Positions 47,326 to 56,245 are shown, counted from the first letter of the stretch. The stretch is 64,000 nt of DNA from JALOLG01 sp963776935 (GCA_963776935.1 CAVZOP010000007.1:50185-114184), one strand, 5' to 3'. Notes: generated by a model not told the origin, from the sequence alone. Translations and numbers: made by a program.

Positions 47326-48360
47326 TTAGTCGTCGCCGCCGAGCGACATCAGCCCCCGCATCGCGTCGATGTTCTCCAGCGCCCGTCCCGAGCCGACCAC
47401 GACGCTGTACAGCGGCTCGTGGGCGATCCGGATCGGCATGCCCGTCTCGTGGGCGAGGCGTTCGTCGAGACCGCCGAGCAGCGCGCCACCACCGGTGACG
47501 GTGATGCCGTCCTCCATGATGTCGGCAGCCAGCTCGGGCGGGGTCTTGTCGAGCGTGGTCTTCACGGCGTCGACGATCGCGGCGACGGGCTCGGCCAGCG
47601 CCTCACGAACGTGCTCGGTCGTGAGCTGGATCGTGCGCGGCAGCCCGCTGACGAGATCGCGGCCGCGGATGTCGGCGGTGAGCTCTTCCTCCATCGGCCA
47701 CGCGGAGCCCATCTGGATCTTGATCTCCTCGGCGGTCCGGTCGCCGATCGCCAGGGAGAACTCCTTCTTGACGTACTGCAGAATCGCGTCGTCGAGCTCG
47801 TCGCCGGCGACGCGGACGGACTGCGACGTGACGATGCCACCGAGTGAGATGACCGCGACCTCGGTGGTGCCGCCCCCGATGTCGACCACCATGTTGCCGC
47901 TCGGTTCGTGCACGGGCAGGTCGGCACCGATCGCCGCCGCCATCGGCTCTTCGATGATGTGGACCGGCTTGCGGGCGCCCGCGTACTCGGCGGCGTCCTG
48001 CACGGCGCGTTGCTCGACGCCGGTGATGCCCGACGGCACGCAGATGACCATGCGGGGCTTGGACCACTTGCTGGCGTGCACCTTCTGGATGAAGTAGCGC
48101 AGCATCTTCTCGCAGACCTCGAAGTCGGCGATGACGCCGTCCTTCAAGGGGCGGATGGCCTTGATGTGGTTGGGCGTGCGCCCCATCATCCGCTTGGCCT
48201 CGAGTCCGACCGCGACCGGCCGGCCGTCGTTGACGTTGATGGCCACCACCGAGGGCTCGTCGAGGACGATTCCCAACCCCCTGGCATAGATCAGGGTGTT
48301 GGCAGTGCCGAGATCTATGGCGAGGTCGCGCCCGAGACTCAGCGGGTTGTTGCGGGCCAT
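47326..48360 (-). CDS. mreB: Actin-like rod shape protein MreB
   Basis: 344 residues. Phosphate 1 motif LAIDLGTANTLIYARG, MVVDIGGGTTEVAVISLGG (phosphate 2), GITVTGGGALLGGLDERL (adenosine), and IIEEPMAAAIGADLP. Full length. It forms filaments that organise the elongation machinery. The ATG at 48360 lies 7 bases after TAGCAT, which overlaps the end of ndk. Its presence fits a rod-shaped actinobacterium growing by lateral insertion. Confidence 0.97.
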   Translation of the reverse strand: MARNNPLSLGRDLAIDLGTANTLIYARGLGIVLDEPSVVAINVNDGRPVAVGLEAKRMMGRTPNHIKAIRPLKDGVIADFEVCEKMLRYFIQKVHASKWSKPRMVICVPSGITGVEQRAVQDAAEYAGARKPVHIIEEPMAAAIGADLPVHEPSGNMVVDIGGGTTEVAVISLGGIVTSQSVRVAGDELDDAILQYVKKEFSLAIGDRTAEEIKIQMGSAWPMEEELTADIRGRDLVSGLPRTIQLTTEHVREALAEPVAAIVDAVKTTLDKTPPELAADIMEDGITVTGGGALLGGLDERLAHETGMPIRIAHEPLYSVVVGSGRALENIDAMRGLMSLGGDD

Positions 48361-48367
48361 GTTACGA

Positions 48368-48373
48368 ATGCTA
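48368..48373 (-). promoter_or_regulatory. Putative -10 element of mreB
   Basis: TAGCAT on the minus strand, exactly 7 bases before the mreB ATG and overlapping the ndk stop codon. Confidence 0.5.
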
Positions 48374-48781
48374 CAGATCCGGGAAGAAGATGCTGGCCTC
48401 GCGCGTGGCACTGGCGAGCGAGTCGCTGGCGTGCACGAGGTTCTCGGTGAACAGGATGCCGAGATCGCCACGGATGGTCCCGGGGTCGGCCTTGCGGGGA
48501 TTCGTCGCGCCGACCAACGTGCGCACGACCTCCCACGTGTCCTCGGGGCCTTCGAGCACCATCGCCACGACCGGGCCGCGGCCCATGAAGCTCACGAGAT
48601 CGTCGTAGAACCCCTTGCCGACGTGCTCTTCGTAGTGGCGAGCCAAGGTGTCGGTGTCGAGGGTTCGCAGGTCCATGGCGACGATCCGGAGGCCTTTGAG
48701 CTCGAACCGTTGGACGATTTGGCCGACGAGGCCGCGCTCGACGGCGTCGGGCTTCAGCAGGACCAGGGTGCGATCTGACAT
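48371..48781 (-). CDS. ndk: Nucleoside diphosphate kinase
   Basis: 136 residues, normal length. RTLVLLKPDAVERGLVGQI at the N-terminus, catalytic His in NLVHASDS, and the Kpn-loop region. It balances NTP pools. TAGCCT lies 8 bases before the ATG. It lies between folC and mreB, as in many actinobacteria where folC-ndk are adjacent. Confidence 0.97.
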   Translation of the reverse strand: MSDRTLVLLKPDAVERGLVGQIVQRFELKGLRIVAMDLRTLDTDTLARHYEEHVGKGFYDDLVSFMGRGPVVAMVLEGPEDTWEVVRTLVGATNPRKADPGTIRGDLGILFTENLVHASDSLASATREASIFFPDL

Positions 48782-48789
48782 GTCCGGCG

Positions 48790-48795
48790 AGGCTA
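48790..48795 (-). promoter_or_regulatory. Putative -10 element of ndk
   Basis: TAGCCT on the minus strand, 8 bases before the ATG at 48781. Confidence 0.4.
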
Positions 48796-48874
48796 CCGGC
48801 GGCACGGCTGCGAACGGGGTGCAGCCACCGCACTCGCTGTCAGCGTTCGAGTCGTCGCGACGAGGTGACGCCAG

Positions 48875-50164
48875 TCACTGGGCGAGGCGCCGCAGTGCCG
48901 TGCGCGCATCACCGACCAGGTACAGCGAGCCGGTCGCGAGTATCGCGTCGTCGATGTCGGCCATCCGCAACGCCAGTGCGCACGCCCGTTCGACGGTCTC
49001 GGCGGTGAGCACGGAGTCGCATCCGAGCGCTCTGGCGGCGCGGGCGACATCCGCGAAATCGACGCCCCGCGGTGACGGCGCGGTGCACGCGATCACCACG
49101 TCGAACTCGTCGGCGCGAAGTGCGGCAAGCATCTCGGCCGGGTCACGAAGGGTGCCGATCACGAGGATCCGTCGGCCGTCCGGATTGAAGTCGTCGAAGA
49201 ACACTTGTGCGCAGGTGTCGGCGCCCGGTGGGTTGTGGGCCCCGTCGACGATCACCAGCGGCTGGGCCCCGATCACCTCGAATCGACCTGGGACCGCGAC
49301 GTTCGCGAACGCCTCCTCGACGACCTCGAGCGACAACGGGCTGGCGAAGAACGTCTCGACCGCGGTCAGCGCGACCGCCGCGTTCTCGCCCTGGTGCATG
49401 CCGTGCAACGGAAGGTAGATGTCGGGGTAGATCGTCGTCGGCGTCCGTAGCTCGAGGAGACGTCCGCCGACGGCGAGCGAGTTGTCGAGCGTCTCGAAGT
49501 GCTCACCACGTGCGAACAACGAGGCCGCCCCGGCCGCGGCGAAGATCTCGAGCAGCTCCGGGCGAGTCTCACCGATCACCGCCGCGCTGGTGGGTTTGAT
49601 GATCCCCGCCTTCTCCAGTGCGATGTCGGCGAGCGTCGGTCCGGCGAACTCGTTGTGGTCCATGCCGATGTTCGTGACGACCGCGACCTGGGCCTCGACC
49701 ACGTTCGTGGCGTCCCAGCGCCCGAGCAGGCCGACCTCGATGACGGCGACGTCGACCGCGATGTCGGCGAACCATCGGAACGCCGAGGCGGTCATCGTCT
49801 CGAAGTACGTCGGGCGTACCCCGATGAGCGCTTCGAGGTCGGCGATCGCGGCCACCTGCTCGGCGAAATCGTCGTCCGCGATCGGCTCGCCATTGCGGCA
49901 CATCCGCTCGTTGACGCGCTCGAGGTGCGGGCTGGTGTACGTGCCGACCGTCAACCCCTGCGCCATCAGCAGACGGGTGATCATCTGCACCGTCGAGCCC
50001 TTGCCGTTGGTGCCGGTGACGTGGATCACGGGACACGCATGTTGCGGTTCGCCCATCGCCTCGGTCAGGCGCGTGATCGGCCCGAGACTGGGCGACGTGA
50101 TCCGACCCGTCTTCTCGTACGACGCGTGATCGTCGAGGTACGCGAGCGCGTCGGTGTAGCGCAT
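48875..50164 (-). CDS. folC: Folylpolyglutamate synthase / dihydrofolate synthase
   Basis: 429 residues of the Mur-ligase superfamily. P-loop HVTGTNGKGSTVQMI, TSPHLERVNERM (folate loop), EVGLLGRWDATNVV, and the second-domain motif VIVDGAHNPPGA. It adds glutamate to folates. It starts 26 bases downstream of the clpX stop on the same strand, so it is probably in the clp transcript. Confidence 0.95.
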   Translation of the reverse strand: MRYTDALAYLDDHASYEKTGRITSPSLGPITRLTEAMGEPQHACPVIHVTGTNGKGSTVQMITRLLMAQGLTVGTYTSPHLERVNERMCRNGEPIADDDFAEQVAAIADLEALIGVRPTYFETMTASAFRWFADIAVDVAVIEVGLLGRWDATNVVEAQVAVVTNIGMDHNEFAGPTLADIALEKAGIIKPTSAAVIGETRPELLEIFAAAGAASLFARGEHFETLDNSLAVGGRLLELRTPTTIYPDIYLPLHGMHQGENAAVALTAVETFFASPLSLEVVEEAFANVAVPGRFEVIGAQPLVIVDGAHNPPGADTCAQVFFDDFNPDGRRILVIGTLRDPAEMLAALRADEFDVVIACTAPSPRGVDFADVARAARALGCDSVLTAETVERACALALRMADIDDAILATGSLYLVGDARTALRRLAQ

Positions 50165-50190
50165 CGTGACGATTCGGCCGTCGCGATCGC

Positions 50191-51474
50191 TCAGGAGGCG
50201 GCCCGACGCGGCCGCGTCGCCCGGCCCGTCTCGCGTGGCACGAGCGTGGGGTTGACCTTCTCCCGCACGGCCTTCTCGTCGATGAGCACGCGCCCGACGT
50301 CGGTGCGCCCGGGGAGCTCGTACATCGTGTTGAGCAGCACCTCTTCGAGGATCGCCCGCAGCCCGCGAGCACCGGTGCCACGCAACAGCGCCTGCTCGGC
50401 CACCGCGACCAGACCGTCGGGGCTGAACTCGAGCTCGACGTCTTCGAACTCGAACACCTTCTGGTACTGCTTGACGAGCGCGTTCTTCGGCTCCGTGAGG
50501 ATCCGCACGAGCGAGTCGAGGTCGAGGCTGCGCACCGCGCCGACCATCGGCAGGCGCCCGATGAACTCGGGGATCATCCCGAACTTGACGAGATCCTCGG
50601 GCAACACTTGGGCGAACAGCTCGCCCGGGTCGCGCTCGCTCTTCGAGCGCACGACGCCGTGGAAGCCGACGCCCTTGTGGCCGATGCGGCTCTCGATGAT
50701 CGGCTCGAGGCCGGCGAACGCGCCGCCGAGGATGAACAACACGTTGGTGGTGTCGATCTGGATGAACTCTTGGTGGGGGTGCTTGCGCCCACCCTGGGGC
50801 GGCACCGAGGCCTGCGTGCCTTCGAGGATCTTCAGCAGCGCCTGCTGCACGCCCTCGCCCGACACGTCGCGCGTGATCGAGGGGTTCTCGCTCTTGCGGG
50901 CGATCTTGTCGATCTCGTCGATGTAGACGATGCCCGTCTCGGCCCGCTTGACGTCGAAGTCGGCGGCCTGGATCAGCTTCAGCAGGATGTTCTCGACGTC
51001 CTCGCCGACGTAGCCCGCCTCGGTGAGCGCCGTCGCGTCGGCGACCGCGAACGGCACGTTCAACATGCGCGCCAGCGTCTGCGCCAGGTGGGTCTTGCCA
51101 CACCCGGTGGGTCCGAGCAGCAAGATGTTCGACTTCGTGAGCTCGATGTCGTCGCGCCGACCGAGCCCGGACGTCTGCTGGTACTGGATCCGCTTGTAGT
51201 GGTTGTAGACCGCGACCGACAGGATCTTCTTGGCCTGCTCCTGGCCCACGACGTAGTCGTCGAGGAACGAGCAGATGTCGCGCGGGTTGGGGAGGTTGTC
51301 GAACGTCAGCTCACTCGTCTCGGTGAGCTCCTCTTCGATGATCTCGTTGCAGAGATCGATGCACTCGTCACAGATGTAGACGCCGGGACCGGCGATGAGC
51401 TTCTTGACCTGCTTCTGGGACTTGCCGCAGAAGGAGCACTTCAGCAGTTCGCCGGTGTCACCGAACTTGGCCAC
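50191..51474 (-). CDS. clpX: ATP-dependent Clp protease ATP-binding subunit ClpX
   Basis: 427 residues. An N-terminal zinc-binding domain with four Cys (CSFCGKSQ and CDECIDLC), an AAA+ module with LLLGPTGCGKTHLAQ, VYIDEIDKIARK, the arginine-finger region EFIGRLP, and the pore loop within TEAGYVGEDVE. The ClpP-docking loop appears as HKGVGFHG, a VGF variant of the usual IGF tripeptide. It unfolds substrates and feeds them to ClpP. A GGAG run precedes the ATG. It follows clpP by 76 bases. Confidence 0.97.
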   Translation of the reverse strand: MAKFGDTGELLKCSFCGKSQKQVKKLIAGPGVYICDECIDLCNEIIEEELTETSELTFDNLPNPRDICSFLDDYVVGQEQAKKILSVAVYNHYKRIQYQQTSGLGRRDDIELTKSNILLLGPTGCGKTHLAQTLARMLNVPFAVADATALTEAGYVGEDVENILLKLIQAADFDVKRAETGIVYIDEIDKIARKSENPSITRDVSGEGVQQALLKILEGTQASVPPQGGRKHPHQEFIQIDTTNVLFILGGAFAGLEPIIESRIGHKGVGFHGVVRSKSERDPGELFAQVLPEDLVKFGMIPEFIGRLPMVGAVRSLDLDSLVRILTEPKNALVKQYQKVFEFEDVELEFSPDGLVAVAEQALLRGTGARGLRAILEEVLLNTMYELPGRTDVGRVLIDEKAVREKVNPTLVPRETGRATRPRRAAS

Positions 51475-51550
51475 GGATGCTCACTCCTTCCCTTTCTCAG
51501 GCTCTCTCACAGGTCCAGTCTCACGAGTCCAGTCGACGTGTCGTCGACGG

Positions 51551-52183
51551 TTAGCGGATCGCCCCGCTGCGGTCGATGGCCTGGCGGGACGAGATGACGG
51601 TGTCGATGATGCCATACGTGAGGGCCTCTTCTGCTTCCATCACGAAATCCCTATCGGTGTCGGCGTGCACGCGCTCAAGCGTTTGCCCGGTGTGCTCGGC
51701 CAGGATCTCCTCGAGCAGGTCGCGCATCCGCATGATCTCCTTGGCCGCCAACTCGAGATCGGTGACCTGGCTGTAGCCGACGTGGCCGTACGGCTGGTGG
51801 AGCAGAACGCGGCTATGCGGGAGGGCGAGGCGCTTGCCCTTGGTGCCGGCGGCGAGCAGCACGGCCGCCGCCGAGGCAGCCTGGCCGAGGCAGATCGTGG
51901 CGATGTCGTTGCGCACGAACTGCATCGTGTCGTAGATGGCGAACAGTGCCGTGATGTCGCCGCCCGGGCTGTTGATGTAGATGTTGATGTCCTTGTCGGG
52001 GTTCTCCGACTCGAGGTGGATCAACTGGGCGCACAGCAGGCTGGCGATCTGGTCGTCGATCGGCGTCTGCAGGAAGATGATGTTGTCCTTCAGCAGCCGG
52101 CTGTAGAGGTCGTACGCCCGCTCTCCCCGACTCGTCTGCTCGACGACGTTGGGCACCAGGTAGTTCACTGCTTCGAGGTTCAT
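51551..52183 (-). CDS. clpP: ATP-dependent Clp protease proteolytic subunit ClpP
   Basis: 210 residues. Catalytic Ser in GQAASAAA (usual GQAASMGA, so the residues after Ser differ), His in SRVLLHQP, Asp in ADTDRDFVM. Other motifs: NPDKDINIYINSPGGDI and IFLQTPIDDQIA. Only one clpP is visible here, while many actinobacteria have two. The ATG overlaps the trigger factor stop by 4 bases. Confidence 0.97.
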   Translation of the reverse strand: MNLEAVNYLVPNVVEQTSRGERAYDLYSRLLKDNIIFLQTPIDDQIASLLCAQLIHLESENPDKDINIYINSPGGDITALFAIYDTMQFVRNDIATICLGQAASAAAVLLAAGTKGKRLALPHSRVLLHQPYGHVGYSQVTDLELAAKEIMRMRDLLEEILAEHTGQTLERVHADTDRDFVMEAEEALTYGIIDTVISSRQAIDRSGAIR

Positions 52184-53643
52184 GCTGGGGCGGCCTCCGT
52201 GTCGGGGTCTTCGGGGTCGGGGGTTTGTTCGTCGTGATCGTGGTCGTGGTCGTGGTCGTCGTCGTGGTCGTGGTCGTCGTCGTGTGTGTGGCCGTCGTGC
52301 GCGTGGTCGCTGTGGGCGTCGTCGTCGTGAGTATGACCGAGCACGAGCTCACGATCGATCGGCTTTCCGTCGGGGTCGACGATCTCGACATGGTGCAGGA
52401 GCCAGTCGAGCGCCTTCGACTTGCGCATCTGGGCGACCAGCTCGGGCACGGCGTCGTTGCGCTCGTACGCCTTGCGGACGTCCTTGGCCTTCTGGCCGAC
52501 CTGCATCGCGATCTGGGCGTACTCGGCTTCCACGTCGGCGTCGTCGATCTCGATCGCCTCGGCGGCGGCGACCGCACGCAGCGCGAGGTCGGCCTTGACC
52601 GCCTGCTGCGACTGCCCGCGCAGTCCTTCGACGAAGCTGTTCGAATCCTGACCGGTGGCCGCCAGCCAGCCTTCGAGGTCGATGCCCTGGGCGGAGAACT
52701 GGCGGACGGTGTTCTGCACACGCGTCTGCAGGTCGCTCTCGACCATCGGCGTCGGCGCTTCGATGTCGGTGAGCCCGGTCAACGCTTCGGTCACCTTGGG
52801 GACGAGCTGCTGGCGGATCCGGTTGAGCTTGCCGCTGCTGATGCGCTCGGCGATCGATGCCCGCCATTCGTCGACCGTCTCGAACTCGCCGAGGTTGTCG
52901 GCCACGAACTCGTCGGTGAGCTCTGGCACGACGAGCTGCTGCACGCGTTTCACGCTGATGGCGAACTCGGCCGGCTGCTCGGTGCCCTTCGGAGTGGCGG
53001 TGAAGGCGAGCTCGTCGCCGGCCGAGGCCCCGATGAGCTCGTCGTCGAATCCCTCGGCGACCCAGCCCTGACCGATCTCGTACGACCAGTCCTCGGTGTT
53101 GAGGCCGGGAACCTCTTCACCGTCACGCGAGGCCGACAGGTCGAGCGTGACGAAGTCGCCGCTCTCGGCCGGCCGGTCGACGTCGTCGAGTGCGCCGGCG
53201 CGACGCAGTTCGCCCTCGATGACGGCGTCGATCTCCTCATCGGTGGCGTCCGGTGACGGCAGCTCGACGCGCAGCCCGCCATAGCCGGGCACCGTGATCT
53301 CGGGACGGATCTCGATCGTCGCGTCGAACTCGACCGGCCCCTCCTCCTGACCACCCGTGATCTCGATCTGCGGGGTGGCGATGATGTCGACGTCGTGCTC
53401 GCGTACCGCCTTGGCGAGGTACTGCGGGATCGAGTCGCGCAACGCCTGCTCGCGCGCCGGGCCGATGCCGATGCGCGCTTCGAGCACCCGGCGAGGCGCC
53501 TTGCCGTTGCGGAAGCCCGGCAACTTCACTTCACGGGCGATGGTCTTGAACGCTCGGTCGATGTCGCGATCGAACTCGTCTTCGTCGACCTCGACGTACA
53601 GCTTGACCTTGTTCCCCTCGAGGGGTTCAACCGAACTCTTCAC
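52180..53643 (-). CDS. tig: Trigger factor with His/Asp-rich C-terminal tail
   Basis: Ribosome-associated folding chaperone, 487 residues. N-terminal ribosome-binding domain (REVKLPGFRNGKAPRRVLEARIG), a PPIase-type domain (about 150-240), and a helical C-terminal domain with TDEFVADNLGEFETVDEWR. After about residue 435 comes a tail of some 50 residues made mostly of alternating His and Asp, ending in an acidic Pro-rich segment. Such tails bind metals; trigger factors with His-rich ends are known in some bacteria. The start is GTG 53643, with TAGACT (53653-53658) 9 bases upstream. clpP is translationally coupled. Confidence 0.96.
   Translation of the reverse strand: MKSSVEPLEGNKVKLYVEVDEDEFDRDIDRAFKTIAREVKLPGFRNGKAPRRVLEARIGIGPAREQALRDSIPQYLAKAVREHDVDIIATPQIEITGGQEEGPVEFDATIEIRPEITVPGYGGLRVELPSPDATDEEIDAVIEGELRRAGALDDVDRPAESGDFVTLDLSASRDGEEVPGLNTEDWSYEIGQGWVAEGFDDELIGASAGDELAFTATPKGTEQPAEFAISVKRVQQLVVPELTDEFVADNLGEFETVDEWRASIAERISSGKLNRIRQQLVPKVTEALTGLTDIEAPTPMVESDLQTRVQNTVRQFSAQGIDLEGWLAATGQDSNSFVEGLRGQSQQAVKADLALRAVAAAEAIEIDDADVEAEYAQIAMQVGQKAKDVRKAYERNDAVPELVAQMRKSKALDWLLHHVEIVDPDGKPIDRELVLGHTHDDDAHSDHAHDGHTHDDDHDHDDDHDHDHDHDEQTPDPEDPDTEAAPA
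52225..52331. repeat. GTGGTC/GTCGTC-type microsatellite within tig
   Basis: Imperfect tandem repeat of 3- and 6-base units encoding the His/Asp tail of trigger factor. Replication slippage could change its length between strains without breaking the frame. Confidence 0.7.
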
Positions 53644-53652
53644 AGGGCGGCG

Positions 53653-53658
53653 AGTCTA
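53653..53658 (-). promoter_or_regulatory. Putative -10 element of tig
   Basis: TAGACT on the minus strand, 9 bases before the GTG at 53643. Confidence 0.4.
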
Positions 53659-53777
53659 TCGGTGGGGGTCGCGACCCGACCGATGGCATCGGTTCCGACG
53701 GTCGGACGTTGGCGGGCTCGCCGGCGGCGCCGGACGAAAGCGACCAAGCGCGTCCGCGTCGGCCAGAATGGGCGGCG

Positions 53778-54059
53778 ATGCCGTTCTGGAAGCCCCACGC
53801 CCTCGCCAACCCGCACACCGATCAGCTCGATCTGCGCATGGGTGACAAGGTGCGCGCCGTCGACGATCTCGAGGGCGTCCCCATCGGGACCGATGGCAAG
53901 GTGATCCTGGCCAACGGTTTCCAGTGGCAGCGGTACCGGGTGCAGTTCGTCAACGGCGCCGAGCTCGGCGACCTCGACAGCCGCCAGATCGAGCCCATCG
54001 GGCGGGCCGCGAAGCGACTCGCCAAAGAGGCCGCCAAGGCGGCCAAGGCCGCTCGCTGA
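53778..54059 (+). CDS. Small hypothetical protein with SH3-like stretch
   Basis: 93 residues. The middle (DKVRAVDDLEGVPIGTDGKVILANGFQWQRYRVQFVNG) resembles a KOW/SH3-type beta-barrel in which a Gly-rich turn is followed by an aromatic strand. The C-terminus is a Lys/Ala helix (AKRLAKEAAKAAKAAR) likely to bind nucleic acid. The ATG at 53778 is the first good start. Divergent from tig. Function unknown. Confidence 0.75.
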   Translation: MPFWKPHALANPHTDQLDLRMGDKVRAVDDLEGVPIGTDGKVILANGFQWQRYRVQFVNGAELGDLDSRQIEPIGRAAKRLAKEAAKAAKAAR

Positions 54060-54141
54060 CCGACGCGCCGCGAACGTCCAAGCCGCGGATTCGGGTCCAA
54101 AGACCCTGAGGGTCGAGCACCGGTGCGCCGAGACTGGGGGC

Positions 54142-54573
54142 GTGAAGGCATCGACCGGACCCATCCCCCGCCACTCGCGGCGATCCATTCTGCTCGCGAC
54201 CGTTCTTGTCGGCGCCGGTGCGCTGTCGTCGTGCGGCGACGATTCCAATGCCGACGCATCAGACGCCACCGTCCTCGAGGTCGAGCTCGGGCGATACACC
54301 ATCACGCCGTCGGTGCTCGTCGCCCCGGCCGGCGAAGTGGAGTTGCACGTCACCAACGTCGACGACTCACTGGTGCACAACCTCGTCGTATTCAGCAAGG
54401 GCACCCGACAGCTCGGCCCAGGCGAGAGCCAGACGCTGCCGATCGGCGAGATCGGCGAGGGCGAGTATCGGATGTGGTGCGACGTACAGGGACACGCCCA
54501 GGCCGGCCAGGTCGGCGCGCTGCGCATCGATCCGGCGGCGGCTCCCCCGGTCGCCACCGCCGATGGTGCGTGA
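54142..54573 (+). CDS. Cupredoxin-like lipoprotein
   Basis: 143 residues. Lipoprotein-type signal (LVGAGALSSCGDD, Cys about 31), then a plastocyanin-like domain. Copper ligands can be placed: His in DDSLVHNLVVF, then Cys and His in MWCDVQGHAQAGQ. The position where most type 1 sites carry Met has Gln, so a Gln-ligand or altered site is possible. Probably an exported electron carrier. The start is GTG 54142 (AAGGCATCG follows), and upstream signals are weak. No oxidase is adjacent. Confidence 0.75.
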   Translation: MKASTGPIPRHSRRSILLATVLVGAGALSSCGDDSNADASDATVLEVELGRYTITPSVLVAPAGEVELHVTNVDDSLVHNLVVFSKGTRQLGPGESQTLPIGEIGEGEYRMWCDVQGHAQAGQVGALRIDPAAAPPVATADGA

Positions 54574-54678
54574 CAGTCCTCGACGTCGCCCACGAGGTCA
54601 CCCACGCCCGCCGGCCGCTACGCTGGTTCGGTCCCCGAGTCGCTTCTGACGACGCGGACCGGGTGACGAGAACACATT

Positions 54679-54755
54679 CGGGAAGTGGCGCAGCCTGGTA
54701 GCGCACCTGCTTTGGGAGCAGGGGGTCGGGGGTTCGAATCCCCCCTTCCCGACCA
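54679..54755 (+). tRNA. tRNA-Pro (anticodon UGG)
   Basis: 77 bases. The acceptor stem CGGGAAG pairs with CTTCCCG, the anticodon stem CCTGC/GCAGG encloses TTTGGGA with anticodon TGG, the T arm is GGGGGTTCGAATCCCCC, and the 3' ACCA is encoded. The DNA beyond its 3' end is accessory in character. Confidence 0.97.
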
Positions 54756-54785
54756 TCATGAGCAGGGCTTTCGCGGTCCTGTCAC

Positions 54786-55553
54786 TCAGGTCGAGTGAGG
54801 CCGTGGGGGAACCTGTGGGGGAAGTGTGGTCGGGCTCGTGGCCGGGCTTGGCGTGTCGCTGCTCGTCGTGTCGACCGGGCGCGGCTCGATGCGCGGGCGG
54901 ATGACGGCGACGGGTGGCTCGTCCCATTGCGGCTCGGCTGACGGTCGCTCCGCTCGATCCTGCCGGCGTTCTTCTTCGGTCGGCGGTCGCCAGGCCCTCG
55001 CGGCTTCGAGGTTGCGCGCCTTCCTTGCGCGCTCGTCCAGCGCGTAGTCACTCCTGCCGCGGTACTCGGGCCATCTCTTGCGGAGTTCCTCGTTGAGGTA
55101 CGCGCGGGTCGGCTTGTCGCCGGCGGCGTGTGCGCACCGGATGATGGTACGGCCCACGTAGTTGCCCTCGTCACGCAGCTGCGCTTCACCGGTGTGGATG
55201 GCCATGCGTACCGGCAACCCGTCGAGCTCGCCCAATTCCCGTTGTGCATCGAGCGCGGCCCGCAGCGCGTCCTTCGCCGTGGCGAACGCGGCGACGATGG
55301 AGTCGCCCTCGCCCTGCTCCACCGGCCGCACACCACCTGCTGCGCCCACGGCGGCGTCCAGGATCTCGTAGTGGCGGGCGATCGCAGCGGCCGTCTCGTC
55401 CTGATTCGCCTCCCACAGACGCGTCGAGCCCTCAACGTCGGTCAGCAAGAACGTGACGGTCCCGACCGGTAACACACCCGACGCCCAGTCGCCCACGTCC
55501 TCAGTCTGCACGACGAACCAGCGGGCCGATGATGCGAACCGGTCAGCACTCAC
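54786..55553 (-). CDS. Truncated class III nucleotidyl cyclase joined to unrelated C-terminal sequence
   Basis: About 255 residues from GTG 55553; other starts are possible. The first 140 residues match the cyclase domain of the large regulator at 56967-60320 (LPVGTVTFLLTDVEGSTRLWE, RHYEILDAAVGAAGG, EQGEGDSIVAAFATAKDA, RDEGNYVGRTIIRCA). The similarity ends abruptly at AGDKPTRAYLNEELRKRWPEY, which continues as a charged, Arg/Glu-rich and then Pro-rich tail. The cyclase fold is therefore incomplete. It lies 31 bases from the tRNA-Pro 3' end, so an insertion or deletion event at the tRNA may have made the chimera. Confidence 0.6.
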   Translation of the reverse strand: MSADRFASSARWFVVQTEDVGDWASGVLPVGTVTFLLTDVEGSTRLWEANQDETAAAIARHYEILDAAVGAAGGVRPVEQGEGDSIVAAFATAKDALRAALDAQRELGELDGLPVRMAIHTGEAQLRDEGNYVGRTIIRCAHAAGDKPTRAYLNEELRKRWPEYRGRSDYALDERARKARNLEAARAWRPPTEEERRQDRAERPSAEPQWDEPPVAVIRPRIEPRPVDTTSSDTPSPATSPTTLPPQVPPRPHST

Positions 55554-56245
55554 CGGACACCCACCGCGAGGTGATGTAGCCCGCGCCCGGCGGCGTACAT
55601 GTCGGAGGTCGGGCGCCGCCCGCTCGTAAGACGTAGACATCGAACGACAAGGTGATGCCGGTCTGCTCGAGCGCGCGCGAATACATCGCACACCGAGCGA
55701 AGGATCATGAGGTCTGGTTGCGGGCCCGGCTCAAAGGCCACTTCCGTCGCATGGAGAGCAGTCCTGGCGCGTTGCGGATTCGGCGGCGACGTTGGGGATG
55801 ACCCGCAGGCTGTCCGGGCGTCCCGCCTCGGACGAGCCGACTTCGGACAGTCGAGGAGCAACGCTTTGAGTGTGGATTGGTACAGGACGCGTGCGCGCTC
55901 AGAAAGTGACGTGAAGGAAGCTGCGTGGAGGCCACCGTTCAGGCGCACGACCGTGGCGCCCGTCCCGCCGTTCCCGTGTCGAGCGACATCGGCATACCGG
56001 CTCACGCTTGATTCGGGCAAGCGTCGGGCCGACACGGACGGCGTCTCGGCTCGAGGATTGCGGCCGCGGTCCCGCTCGGCACAAGCCCACGAACCAGTGG
56101 CTCGGTGCGAAGGTCATCGGGCTGACGGCCGTCACCCAACGGTTTCGCGCGGATCGACCGCCTTGGTGGTCGCCGCGCGAGGGGCTGACCGGCGCAGACT
56201 CGGCTGCCCTCACGTTGTGGGACTCGACGGTGGAGGTGACGACGC
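55554..56245. other. Region without a supportable gene
   Basis: Frames here are short, overlap on both strands and give Arg-rich translations. A plus-strand stretch near 56085-56255 (NQWLGAKVIGLTAVTQRF) could be a remnant. I see no RNA gene or clear repeat. Confidence 0.5.

Noticed and set aside
52225..52331. CRISPR-like tandem repeats
   Set aside because: Units are 3-6 bases without spacers, and encode the trigger factor tail.
54598..54927. Minus-strand frame containing GFEPPTPCSQ
   Set aside because: The motif is the translated tRNA-Pro gene, a familiar false protein.
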